A stretch of 64,000 bases of DNA from Anisakis pegreffii. Lineage: Eukaryota > Nematoda > Chromadorea > Rhabditida > Anisakidae. Shown here piece by piece: positions 49,501 through 61,600 of the stretch. Made by a program: the position numbers and the translations under genes. The first letter of the stretch is position 1; each line of letters opens with the position of its first letter. The stretch lies in NCBI GenBank assembly GCA_035041965.1, contig JAPYMA010000050.1, positions 62,001 through 126,000 on the forward strand. The letters run 5' to 3'. Below the pieces are notes generated by a model. It was not told the origin of the DNA, ran no database searches, and was given only the letters and a program-made list of their open reading frames with translations.

Positions 49501-52045
49501 CGATTATAATGTTTCCGCAGTCAGGGAGCAAAACTTTCATTGTTTTTGATTGGAAATTATTTGGAAATGTGAATTATTTGAAACCGTGCGATCGATCATT
49601 CATGATAGATGTGATAATTTATTGTGAGAAATGGTTGGCAGTAATAAATAATTGAGATTCTTTTATTTGCTCAACTTCAGGATGGTTAATTGGATTCGTG
49701 AGTAAGCAAGAAGCATCATCACTTATGGTGAATGCACCACATCCGACGTTCTTGTTGAGATTCAGTGACACACAAACTGGTGCTGTTAGTATTGGTTTTG
49801 TGTGTGACGATGACGGCGTTAAAAGTTAGTTAGTTCTCTTTGCTTATCGCATTCCTCATTCATATCAACGCTTTGGGAATTATTTTTTAAAAATCAAATT
49901 ATTCAACGGTCATATTGGTGAGCAATTATACTCTGTGATAAACTTCTTCAGTACCGTTCCATTTGTCACCGTTTTCGATCAAAGAACTCGATCAATTATC
50001 ACTTGCACAACGTATTGCTTCATGTCCGCAACTCAAAGAGATACGGTAATTGCTTTCGCTCTTCTCTGCACTCCATCGCTCTCTAGTTTCTGTTCAGTGT
50101 TTACATTGCTCCGGAAACTGATGCATTTATTGTGTTGTGAAATTGAAAATTGATATTCGCCATTTCATTGCATTTTAGAAACTTGTAGGAATGTATGAGA
50201 TGTGCAAATCCCTCATCGTGAAAATCTGACTCAGATTGATTGCTAAACTTTTTCTTTGCAGATATCTCTATCCTGACATCGATAAAGAAGAAATGTTACG
50301 TTACTTCGAATCCGAGGATCGACAGAAGTCTTCATCTCCAACCGGTTATATTGGGTCTGAGATTGTCATGGTCGCTAAAACCGGGTAATTGTTTGCCTCC
50401 ATATTGCCGACTTCATTCTTCTTTTACGCAAACGATCTTATAACCATATAACAAAGAACTGATACAAATTTTCAAATTAATTGAGTCCTTAGAAATTTCT
50501 GGTCTTTGGAGATTTCTGTGTCCCCAGAGAGCGTCGAAATGTGTTTCTCAAAAAACAGATTTGAGTACTTTGATAGCCAATTCACAAGTGCACATCATCG
50601 ATTTGTTCTCATTGACTCTTCGAACAATTCACCGATGTATTGATGTAAACAATATTCAGAAAATCAACCGCATCAAATTCGGTGGCAGGAGTTAGCGACA
50701 GTCCCTCATCAATATCGAATCAAAGTCGTTTGGATTGGTCACCCAGTGAAGTGATTCCTCGCGCAAATTCGATGGATATGTAGGTTATATGCGTTTCACT
50801 ATTATTATTATAATTGTTATTATTGTTATTAATACTATTATTGTTATTATTACCATATATATAATTCATTCCCATCAACCCTTTCTTTTCTGAGTTTTTT
50901 TTTTGTTAGATGTACCAAGTTTGCCGATGTAATTTTAGCAAGGTAACGTATCATTTTATACATTGAAAAATTATGGCTGCTCTGAAGATAACGTCGTCCA
51001 GTAGAGCTTTAAAGGTTACATGAGTAGCAATGATTCGCTTTTTTTCCTCGATTATTCGGCTTCCATGAGTTAACAGTTCGAAACTGAATTGATAGATAAT
51101 GAATTGAATTGATAGTTCTCGTTGATGAATTGTTAAGTGACAGTTCCAAAATGGTGTGGTAAAGGAACCGAAAAATGAAGACCTATTATTTCCGTGATCG
51201 GTCAATCGATCTAAAGACATTTTGCCTAACGGCAGTTTGCCTAAAGACACATTGCCTAACGGACAGTTTGCCTAACGGGCAGTTTACTTAAGGAACAGTT
51301 TGCCCATTAGGCGAAATATCCATTAAAAAACCGTAAGTTAGACAAACTGTGCGTTAGGCAATGTGTCTTTAGGCAAACTGATGTCTTCAGACAGATTGAC
51401 CGAGTACCATTATTCCATAACTTGTTCTATAGATGTTCAGACTATCATGCCCCACAAATTCTTGCCTCATCACAATTCCTTTAGAAGCATTGATCCTTTC
51501 GTAGTATATTCTATAAATCACTCAAAATTGAGTAATTCGTTGCTTGACGCATATAGTTCCATCGACTATGTTCATTTTTGTCCCTCAAATTCCCAAAAAC
51601 AGTAACAAGGCTCAAAGATCATTCTGTTGCGTAACATGGAGAGTACCAGTTTCTGGCAACACAGCCGTTCACGATTGTTTTTCAATGCTACAGTCGGTTG
51701 CAATCAAGGAAAATTCATTCCTAAGACGGCTGCCTAAAAAACTAGAGTGGGAATAATATTTTTGAGGGAATAATATTAGTTATGTTAATCATATGATGAT
51801 GAGTGGTGAGGAGGACAACGAAGGGCTGGTAGTGTCAAAAGAAGGATTTGTTGAAACGATTTTTTAGAGGTGAAGAATTAGTGACGATGCTCTCGCAGAA
51901 CATCGTTGAGAACAACGTCGAGTCGCTACTTGGGCCAGGTTTTCACCCTCAACTACCCAGTCAACCGTTGCAACAGATTGACCTATCGTTCATCGACGGT
52001 GCATCGAATCCGTTCCACTTTACTAGCAATGATACGGACGAGTGA
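43198..52045 (+). CDS. sta-1: STAT transcription factor (STA family)
   Basis: Fourteen exons join with every phase agreeing: 43198-43358, 45140-45391, 45645-45718, 45784-45835, 45890-46273, 46405-46489, 47505-47756, 48026-48220, 48800-48896, 49681-49824, 49952-50045, 50262-50384, 50660-50779, 51868-52045 (TGA), giving 736 residues. Order: coiled coil (about 1-180, with [13 protein letters not shown]), DNA-binding domain ([17 protein letters not shown]; later [15 protein letters not shown]), linker ([14 protein letters not shown]), and SH2 with the phosphotyrosine-binding Arg544 in TFLLRFSD. Tyr626 in [10 protein letters not shown] sits where STATs carry the activating tyrosine. The polypeptide starts directly in the coiled coil, so the N-terminal oligomerisation domain is absent, as in C. 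elegans STA-1. It should act as a cytokine/stress- or kinase-activated nuclear DNA-binding dimer. The symbol is by family resemblance; STA-1 versus a paralogue was not tested. Confidence 0.92.
43455..43548. repeat. (TA)n microsatellite, about 47 units (STAT intron 1)
   Basis: An uninterrupted alternating TA run of about 94 bp about 100 bp into the first STAT intron. It produces an artificial Ile-Tyr frame on the minus strand. Such perfect runs mutate fast, so the length is likely polymorphic. Confidence 0.98.
44660..44926 (-). other. Unrecognised open frame nested in STAT intron 1
   Basis: An 88-codon minus-strand frame with rather even amino-acid use and an amphipathic centre ([20 protein letters not shown]). 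An acceptor-like 'aaaagacag' occurs near its 5' end. A further minus-strand frame (44101-44283 or 44109-44414) lies downstream. No domain is recognised, and no splice joining the two was convincing, so this could be chance or a small nested gene. Confidence 0.15.
51199..51402. mobile_element. Foldback element built from GTTTGCCTAA words (STAT intron 13)
   Basis: The left end (cggtcaatcgatctaaagac...) and the complement of the right end (cggtcaatctgtctgaagac...) match over roughly 70-80 bp, with one ~17-nt indel. Both ends and the interior are built from repeats of words such as 'gcctaacggacagtttgcc' and 'gcctaaagacacattgcc'. There is no coding capacity. It lies in the last STAT intron (50780-51867). 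It is a non-autonomous palindromic element or inverted satellite; no clear target duplication was seen. Confidence 0.75.
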
Positions 52046-52112
52046 ATGAATAAATGAATATATCATATGCCTGATGAACTCATATCAGAACATACCTATG
52101 CTCATCACTATA

Positions 52113-52118
52113 AATAAA
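52113..52118 (+). terminator. STAT polyadenylation signal
   Basis: AATAAA about 70 nt after the STAT stop codon. A second AATAAA at 52049-52054 almost touches the stop and is less likely to be used. Confidence 0.5.
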
Positions 52119-52129
52119 TTCTACAACGC

Positions 52130-54715
52130 CTCTTGGAACGTGTCAACGATGTTTGCTGGATGTTTGTTGCAGATCAGCACGTATTGAGCTCTGATTGCCG
52201 ATATCATGCTGTTGTGGATGACAGGAGAAGGCTGAAACGGTTATGCTTCGGGTTTATTCTCTGTATATTTTATGCACATCGTTCATTTTTGTACGAATTC
52301 ATTCTGTCGCATAATAGCGGATTTTGGTCGATGGTTTATTGAATGTTGGTTATGTATTCACTGTTGTTCTTATGCTGAATTTCCATGATTGATGACAGAT
52401 ATTCGTAACGATTTGTTCTATCGATTTGTGTGTCCGCTATTTTTATGATGCTCATCACCAAAGCTTATTTTTCTGTATTATTTCTGTTCAAAGTTTAGTT
52501 CTGTTCATCTGGTTTTATTGATCGTTATAGTTTTCCTGTTTTGTTCAGTGATTCTTTCATTTTTCCGGATCACTCTTTGTTTAATCCTTCGTATATTTGT
52601 TTATTTATTCCGTTATTCGTCGTTTATTTGTTCATTTTTGTTTTTGTTTGTTCGCATTCAACGAATATTTTTCTCGTTAATTCTTTTATCGACCAACTTG
52701 CTCTAGTCGATGTACTGTCAGCACTGCGCTATGCTTTGAGAACATTTTGGTTTGTGTACATTCGACTGATGCCTTTTTAGTTTTAGATGTTAGCTAAACC
52801 ACCGACATTGTAGTACAATGATTCAGTTTGTTGATGAATCACTCTGCATTGTTGACAGATTGATGAGAGATTCTTTCTTGATTACCAGAAAACTGAAAAG
52901 GTTTCGCTTAGTCCACTTAATCTGTTCATTTCTAGTGTTACATTATTGTTGCTTTCAAGTTTCTTTGTGATGCTTGCTTTGAGGTAGTTTAGCAGTTACT
53001 TGATTGATTTTCCTCTTATCATACTTACCATCGACCTATCTGAAGCGGAGTCGAATAAATTCGACTGCGAGATTGCGTCAAATTTTTCTTTGTTCTATTC
53101 TGTAATATATTTCCATGTTTGTTTCTTTTTTTTCTTTTATGAATGGTTTCATTTTTTTCGGTTGATTTTGTGATCTCATTCGTGTCAGTTGGCTCATCCA
53201 TCCGCTTTCATAATTAAACATGAACTGTTATCTTTTCCGATAAACTTGTAACTAAGTCTCATTCAGTTGCAATCGACTCATACCGTTCGTAGTCTGAATC
53301 TAAACACACAGTATGTGCAAATTTTGGTCAGACAACTGAGTTATACAAAAATATAATATCATAGCTGTTTAATCATGAATCCGCATGTTTTTAATGATTG
53401 AAAATAGTTGCTGAAGTCTGAATTTCTTTCCAGCAATTATATGGAAAATCTGCGGACAATCTATTCGAACATATACTCTATCACCTAGATGAACTTTCGT
53501 GACCACAGCTACACCCATCTCTGATATATTCTAACTTAGGCCAACTGTAAAATCCCCGTTTCTATCATCTCCTTGCGATTTTCGAATATTTTTTCAGAAG
53601 TAATTCATCTCAACTCAATTCACTGTCAGCTACTATAATATTTTATCGTTTGTTTAAGCGTGAATCAGAGCATTGTTTTCCTTCGAACGAATTGGAATCG
53701 TTGATAAAGAAACACTTTGAAAACCAAACGCTCCTTCGATTAGATCTGTTTTTCTTACTGTGCATAATTCATCTTGAAATGCACTGATTCTTTCGATTCC
53801 TTCTTTTTATGCACTGTATCAGTTATACGGTGGTGAATTATAGTCAAGAGGCAGTTTAGACTGAGACAGAAATCTGTGACAATTGAACAGTGATTACAAT
53901 GACAGGTTTAGTTGGAGCGAAGGTTATTGTGCACTGAGTTCGTTGAATCGATACCTCGACTCTCGTAACATTCATATCCGAACTTTGTGACTTCTTAAAT
54001 TGTTTCTTTTTAATTGCACTTTCTGATTGTCGAATCTTTTCTCATCTGGAGCTTTTCTTCGAATCGTGTATTTCTTTTTGTTGATATTGTCGTTGTTGTT
54101 TTGGTTGGTTCGTTCGTTCTGCATCATTTTCATGTGATTTTTGTGCCCTTCACTAGAGTTTTTTTTGGCGTTTTCATTTCCCTCCACACAATCAACTTGC
54201 TCGATTGGTTCTGTTCGATTCGTGGCAATGTAATGTTTTCATCTCAAAATGTATAAAAAGTTTTCCTCATAGAAACATTAGAATACACTGAAGCCTATAC
54301 TCAGGAACATTCCATCACGAATAGTTTTGGTAACGTTTTCGTTCCTCAACTATCGTTCATTGAGTTCGTTCACATACATTCAGTTAACGATCCTATTTTT
54401 ATTCTCGTTAAAATTCTTAGTGAGAAAAATGTCGATTATAAAGAAAACGAGTAATATAATTCACAATTTCAATAATACAAATCGATGAAAATGGCCGCTC
54501 ACTAAGAAACGGTATGGATTCTGGTTGTTTCTGGTCATTGGTTGATCCTATTGCTCGATTTGAGGCATTCATGAAGCTGGTCAGATCCAAAAAGCTGTTA
54601 GTTGTTGAATAAACGGAAGGATTCTTCCAAGTAACGATCAGTCAGTTTCATAGAAGTCAATGCTAGAGAATGCCTGCTATCAATAAAATAACAACCAATC
54701 AGATTATTTTGATGT
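52130..54715. other. T-rich intergenic region
   Basis: Long T-rich stretches (for example 52500-52700 and 54000-54180) give spurious Phe/Leu-rich frames on + and Lys/Asn-rich frames on -. No gene, RNA or repeat family is recognised. Confidence 0.4.
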
Positions 54716-57673
54716 AGTTTTGATTATGATTATTGTTATTATTGTTCGGACTGTAAGCGGTCGGTTTGCCGATCGCTCTGGGCAACGGGCAATAGGCCTG
54801 CCCGCCTAGCCAGCGGGGTGGCGTCATCTGTGGCTAGAACAATGCGAAGAACAACCCTGGCCATATGTACCTACAACTGCAGGTCATTGGCAGGGTGGAC
54901 GGGCTTGAACCAACTGACGGAGGAGAAAAAAAAGAAATAAAATGCGATATATTAGGGCTCTGCGAGACACGATGGAAAAACGAAATAAATGCGAGATGGA
55001 GAAATGGATGCGCTATCAGACCCGAAAAAGGTGAAGGCACAAGAACTATTGGAGGCATAGTTTTCATCATCGGGAAGGAATGGGCTGGAAGAATAATATC
55101 ATGCAAGATTTCACCAGCTCGAATAGGTGTACTGAACGTTCAATTGACAGAAAAAGCCACCCTCAAAGTCATCCAAACATACGCCCCAACAATTGCAAGT
55201 GACGACGATGAAATTGAAGAATTCTATAATGAACTAGAAAGGGCTCTAGTTCAAAAATCCACTTATATCGTCGTCATGGGCGATTTCAATGCAAAGGTCG
55301 GGAAGGGGCGGCAAGCAGAGAAATACGTCGGGAAATTCGGAATAAAGGGAAGAAACGACAGAGGCGAACGTTTAGTAACCTTTGCTGAAACAAATCGGTT
55401 TTATATCGGAAACAGCCTGTTCAGGAAAAAGACGGATAAAAGGTGGACCTGGATCGCTCCGAATGCTGAGCATAAGAACGAGATTGATTACATCATGATC
55501 GACACGAGACGATTGCTCCAAGATATCTCAGTGATTGCATCTTTCAACACTGATAGCGACCACCGTTTACTACGAGCAAGAATTGTCGTTGACAATGCAG
55601 GAGAGAAAAAACACTGCACATCTCGTTAAAAAATCAACGCAGAAAAGCCCTCAACGAAGTAATGTTACAGAATGCCATCGAGAGCGAGGACTGGAACCAA
55701 CTAGGAGACATTGAGGAAGACTATAACTCGCTAATTGACAAACTAAAGGGTTGCTTAAGCAAGGCTTCGATTGATAACCAGCGTGATCACCAAGGTAGAA
55801 TCTCCGAAAAAACGAAAGGCATTATGAGAAGAAGAAAAAATTTAAGAAGAAATGGCAGCAGTCTTATCGAGTACTCAATCTTATGCAAAGCTATACGGCA
55901 GCACTTGAAAAAGGATTTCTTAAAATATCAAATGAATAAATTAAAGGAAGCTGCAGAAGGAACGAAAAGTTTGAAGAAATGCAGGCGGAGAATGTTTCTA
56001 TGTTAACCAGAGATCACAGCATTAAGAAGCCAGGATGGGCGGACAGTGAGAAATAAAAGTGAAATGGAAGAAGTGTGCAAAACCTTCTACGCGGATCTTT
56101 TTAAATCATCAATTCCACTCATTCCCCCTTCACCTCAACGAATAGAAGAGGTGCCACCAATTCTGAAATGCGAGATCGAAAATGCTCTCCAAATGACCAC
56201 AAACGGCAAGGCCCCTGGAAAAGATGGAATAACATCGGAAATGATCAAATGGGCAGGGGAAACCTTCTGGAAAGCTCTTGCTGTGCGTTTTAATAAGTAT
56301 CTCAAGGAGGGAAGAATACCTTCACAATGGAAGGAGTCAAATACCATCCGGCTACATAAGAACGGCGATAGAGAAGACCTGAAAAATTATCATTCTATTT
56401 GCCTGCTATCCCACTTATACAAGCTGTTCACTATAATCATAGTCACAAGATTATCTAATCATCTGGACTACCAACAGCCAAGGGAACAAGCAGGATTTCA
56501 GAAAAACTACAGCATGATGGATCACATATTTGCCCTGACTCAGCTAATAGAACGGGCAAGAGAATATAGATTACCTCTTTGTCTTGCATTCGTTGATTAT
56601 GAAAAGGCTTTTGACAGTGTCGAGATAAATGTTGTGCTGAAATCTCTCGAGGAACACGGAATCGAGGCTCAATACATCAATTTGCTCAAAGAAGCGAACT
56701 CGCATTGCACCACCGATATAAACCTACTGTCTACTCCGATAACTATCGCGGTTGAAAAAGGTGTGAAGCAAGGAGACACTATTTCTCCCAAACTCTTCAC
56801 GGCTTGTCTCGAAATGGTCATTCGAGAAACCAACTGGGACGGTGGTGTTAATATCAATGGAGAAACACTGAATCATCTCCGATTTGCAGACGACATTGTG
56901 CTCATCGCCGGAACCACAAATGAATTACAGGTCATGCTGACCGAGCTCACCATTAAAAGTGAAGCTGTTGGACTACGACTAAACCGCAAGAAAACAAAAT
57001 TCATGCGGTCAAATAACACTGCACCAGGCCGAATAAAAGTGGGCGACGATGAAATCGAAGAAGTGACAGAATACGCTTACTTAGGGCAAATGGTAAAAAT
57101 GAACCGAGATATGGAAACTGAAATTGGAAGAAGGATAAGATCAGGATGGAAGGCATTCAACTCGATCAAAGATGTACTGAAAGAGAAAATAGGCAAATCC
57201 CTCCGCGCTCACCTCTTTGATAACACCGTTTTACCAGCGTTATTATACGGAAGTGAAACATGGGCTACAACAAAGAGGGAAGAACAACGCCTAATAACAA
57301 CACAAAGAGCGATGGAGAGATGCATGTTATGAATATCGTTGCGGGAACACATCCGATGCGAAGAGATTCGCCGAAGAAGTGGAGTGAGGGACGTGGTCGC
57401 AGAGTACAAAAAGAGAAGGCTACGTCGGACAGGCCACGTAGCAAGAATAAATGTTGGCAGATGGACTCGAACAGTTGCAGAGTGGTACCCAAGAGAAATA
57501 AAAAGACCACTCGGGAGACCTCCAATAAGATGGAAAGACGATATTGCAAAGAAATTAGGTAACACCTGGCAAAGGAAAGCAGGATCAAGGACCGAATGGA
57601 AACGCATTGTGGCAGGCAATGTTACAAACGTTTGATAGACTTGCCAATCCAAGTAATCCAAGTTTTGATTATG
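54716..57673 (+). mobile_element. RTE-like non-LTR retrotransposon with 13-bp target duplication
   Basis: The element (54729-57660) is flanked by identical 13-bp copies of agttttgattatg at 54716-54728 and 57661-57673. The 5' leader is GC-richer than the surroundings. An apurinic-type endonuclease is followed by a reverse transcriptase and a C-terminal domain, in the order of RTE-type elements that encode one long protein. There is no long terminal repeat. Its 3' end has short related repeats (ccaatccaagtaatcca), as RTE tails often do. The coding region is broken (see the next entry), so this copy cannot move on its own. Confidence 0.88.
54842..57635 (+). pseudogene. Degenerate endonuclease/reverse transcriptase polyprotein
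   Basis: The likely start at 54842 reads MRRTTLAICTYNCRSLAG, the usual endonuclease N-terminus. A frameshift in an A-run near 54930 moves to the frame 54865-55629 (ILGLCETRW; MGDFNAKVG; DSDHRLL). A second A-run near 55590 shifts again to the frame used to the end. In that frame there are stops TAA at 56004-56006 and TGA at 57330-57332, the latter where related proteins have Gly. Reverse transcriptase motifs are intact: GKAPGKDGITSEMIKW, LAFVDYEKAFDSVE, GVKQGDTISPKLF and catalytic FADD in RFADDIVLI. The C-terminal part (about 57339-57635) includes RPLGRPPIRWKDDI. Both frameshifts sit in A-runs and could include sequencing error, but the two stops do not. Confidence 0.88.
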
Positions 57674-58531
57674 CACAACGCAATCATTATCAATAACTGC
57701 ACGAAATAAACAAGTTTACTCCATTACAGTAATCTGAGAATGTTATTATTGCACCTTTCATTATTCAAAAACGTGCTCTGTTCCAGTTTAACTCTCCAGC
57801 AAATAATTGAATCGCGAATTGTAAGCCGAAGCTCTCTCTGAGCAATCACAAGTCAATCAAATTTCCCTTATATCTTTACAGAAGCTTTTTCGGTAGTTAC
57901 CAAGCAGCTCTAATGGGTAATAAACATGGAGCAGCGGTCACGATGGTGCAATGCATCCAATCACGCCACATATATATTTGGATGTTAAGTTTGAAAACAT
58001 ACAAAATTGTGCGGTTTTTTTTGTTACTTTAATACTATTGATTCATCTGTTCAAATGCCTTCAGCTGCTCAGATCGAGTTCAGAGGAAAATCATTGTGCA
58101 CAAGAGGAGATTCATGTCTGCGATTTGTGAATTGAACGGGAGATTGAATATGTGTCATTTTCACTTCTCCCAACAAAAATAAGCAATGGATTCGGCGAAT
58201 TATCTGCATAAGATCAACTCAGAAGTATTCTGAAAAAAAATCAAAACTTCAGAAGTATGTATGTGAGCGAAACAACTTGATCAACAACTTAATATTCTTT
58301 TTGCCTGCAAGAACAGTGCAGTGCTCTTGAATGCACACAATTTCGATTTGGTTGTCTTTGTTGACAGGACTTGTCTGTGGCACATTCTTGCTATTCCGTA
58401 GAGATATCATGCACTACTACTATTGATGATGACCTGATGGCGTTTTCAGTCGTCATCGTAAAGCATGCTTTTTTTGTAAATCATTTGGAAGATTGCTCAA
58501 ATGATCAATGTAATTGAATGAAGTGTTTTCG
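57674..58531. other. Intergenic, no supported gene
   Basis: This lies between the retrotransposon and the 3' end of the minus-strand membrane-protein gene. No open frame of note and no repeats were seen. Confidence 0.45.
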
Positions 58532-58537
58532 TTTATT
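58532..58537 (-). terminator. Polyadenylation signal of the membrane-protein gene
   Basis: AATAAA on the minus strand (TTTATT on +) lies about 65 nt past the stop codon at 58601-58603. Confidence 0.5.
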
Positions 58538-58600
58538 CGTATCCTCGATTCTCTGGAATATACAATAACGCTGATGGGTTTTTCACCGATATTTTACCCT

Positions 58601-61600
58601 TCAGTAATAAAGTGTTGTACGACTAGGCTTTCGACCACCTCGGGTATGTACTCCAGATGCGTCTTGCCAAGCGAGTGTACCGCGTGGACCTTGCTTCATC
58701 TGGTCAATGTCATCCGTTGAGAACACCTGAAATGATCGTTTAGCCGAATAACGAGCAATACTCATACTCACAATCAGCAGACATGATGTGCTAATGTTGA
58801 AACATAAAAATATGCAATTGATTATGATGGACTCGAGTGCTTTCAGCCGTTCGCTCTTGCAACGAAATGAGCACAAATGCGGATTTGTCAGAAAATCTGA
58901 TAGGAAAAAAAATTTGTCAGAAAAAAATCAAATTCGGAATTTTAACGAACCCTCTGCGATACGGGAACGGACATATCACTGTGAGGACTATGTGCAATCG
59001 GTGTAGCATAACCAATATTTGCTGAATAATGCGACGGTGACGGTCCGCGATACGATGAACTGCTACCAGCCTGACTTCGACTCTTTCGATACAAGAAACA
59101 CTAAACTTTTTCTACGATGATCGAAAACTTCTGTTCACAATGATCAAATGAAGCAATTTGAGAATAAAGACGCCAATTGCAAATTGAAAAATTAAGATTC
59201 TAGTGAGCTATGACACATTTTTCAATGCGTTCGACAGCTGTCGTTAATGAGGATAATTCGTGCATCATTTTTTTGAAAATGAGATCAATTGTTCTCGATC
59301 AATGTCGATAAGTGAGAATTGAGAGCAATATGAAGAAAAACGGTAGAATAACGTAAAACATCAACTAACACATACACATGCGAAGAGAAGGGCACTCAAA
59401 ATCACCAAGCCAAAAAGTATCGAGGCAGCAACGAGAACTGAAAGTTAATGGTCAGTTGGGTCAATGTTGACGTTCTTATGGTAGTTCACAGTTAAAACGC
59501 CTGGATAGTGAAAGGTATTGGTCAATAATGACTGATGCAATTCAGGACAACGCCAGAAATGTTCTTATGGTAATATTCACATGGTTTCATGATTTCATTG
59601 GATAATGTTTTTAAACTGTACAAACGACTTGTTCCTCAGTGCCTCAGAAGACTGCACAACTGTGACATGAAAATTCGCTCGTTGTAACCAACCAACTCTC
59701 ATTCCCAAAATCAGTCAGTTTTTCGCAACTCATACATCATTAATATTAATATGCTTCTAGTCGAACCATGCCAAAATGAAAAGATATCATTTAGAATGCT
59801 TTTGCAACAAAGTAATCAGCTAACTCCAAAAAATACTCGATGATTTCGCATCAACTGTATCGTCATCTAGTACTCTTCGAATGGACCATGAATGTGGCTC
59901 TGCACGATACGTATCACCGTTATAAATGAATTGCATGTGGCCGTCAGAAACCTGGAAATGACAATGAGCTGTGGCGCTTTTCTCATGAATTGAATCAGTT
60001 TCTCCAGAATACAGTTATCAACTTATAGCGGCGAAATGAGACGTATGAAATTCTGATGAATACACTCAGATCAGCAGAAGATAAAGTTTTTCCGGTTGTA
60101 CTGTGCATATTCAACGTAAATGGAATTTAGCAAACAAATGAATGACTGATTCCAAGTACATCCTCATAAAAGAACGAATATATTTGTTAATCTCGTCTTT
60201 TGAAATGACATTTTGTAACGATAAATGATAGAGAGGTATTTCATGAGAAATATTTGGATAGCAATGCTAAACTACTGTTAAGTACGGGGAACAAGTGGAA
60301 TGGGAATTAAAGTTTCCGGTGGATGAATTTATTAGTTTCCAAGACTTTGCTTCACCACAAGTTTAAAGCCTTTCCAATCGATGATACCTATTGGAGCGAG
60401 GGGAGTACAAATGAACCGAAGTTGCTCTATCAGACACGACGAAGAGGAAGAAGGAATTTCTCTAAATAAGCGAATTCACCTCCTTAAGAAATGATCGTTA
60501 AGAAATGATCTTATGGAAAGGCAAAACTTCTATTCTGATGAGCACGATCTGCGTTCATAACATAGATATATTGATTTCTTAGGATCAATCGTTAAACTCT
60601 CCAACTACCATCGTTAACCCTTTGATCAATCACTCAAGGACCCTATGCATCATCTGATATTCCTCAAAAGGGGATGTAGAATCGAGAATGGTATAAATGA
60701 AAATGAAACGAATCATCAACTGACCGCATTCGATAACATTTCTGCTTTCCGTTTCGCATTTGTACCTCGTAACAAAAATCCAACACTATTGTCATCACCA
60801 ATTATCAAATCGTCAACTTCAGAACCGTCAATGTTGAATATTCTTTGCAAATAGTTCAGAAAAGCACTGTAAAGCCAAAGTTATATCCTCCCAACAATCG
60901 CAGCTCTTGAATTGTTCCGCAGAGAATTGCAACGAGTTTATCAGTCATTCAAACTTTGCGCTCTCATATTCGACAAATACACAATGATCCATATTTAAGC
61001 CCAATTTCAGATATCAAATGGATGAATCTGGCATCAATCGAAACTTTTAAGAGCACCCCAAAAAGATGCCTGAGTTCAATTTCTCCATGAAGTTTGACTG
61101 CTGACTTGCGCGATCTTTGAAAAGAACTCACTCGTTTATTCCTGGTCGATTTTCATGTCTTAAAAGTGGTCCGCTGAGTGTCAATCCGATTTGATAAGCC
61201 TGCATCGGCTCAGTCCCACTCAAAAACGCACTGCTCGTGTCCAGATCATAACCGTCGATGCAGAACTGTTCGCATTTCAATCGAGTGTCGAAATTGTTCA
61301 AATTGCCCTCACAACCACCATATTCGAATTCTATACATCGATTCGTGCTCGAATCGTAAAAATAACGACGGGTTCGGGCTGCACAAGCTCCTTGATCGGC
61401 AGCCATTTTGCACACGTATTCTGAGAATGTAAACCTTCGTTCGTTGATTCGCTTGTTTTTGTACAATGCGGGAGCCATAAATGTGCTAACATCAAACTGT
61501 GCCGAAAGATTCTGCCTGTTGGATTTTTGAATTCTTCCTCATTCCTAGGGCAATTGCGTTCAGATTTGAATCCCTTATGCTTTGGTCACGACTCCTCATG

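Noticed and set aside
55397..57676. Minus-strand frames opposite the retrotransposon (for example 155 codons at 57209-57676)
   Set aside because: They are antisense shadows of the reverse transcriptase coding strand; no motif on the minus strand.
61191..61432. Plus-strand frames of 77-84 codons
   Set aside because: They are the opposite strand of the Kunitz exon, whose cysteine pattern and splice sites are clear.
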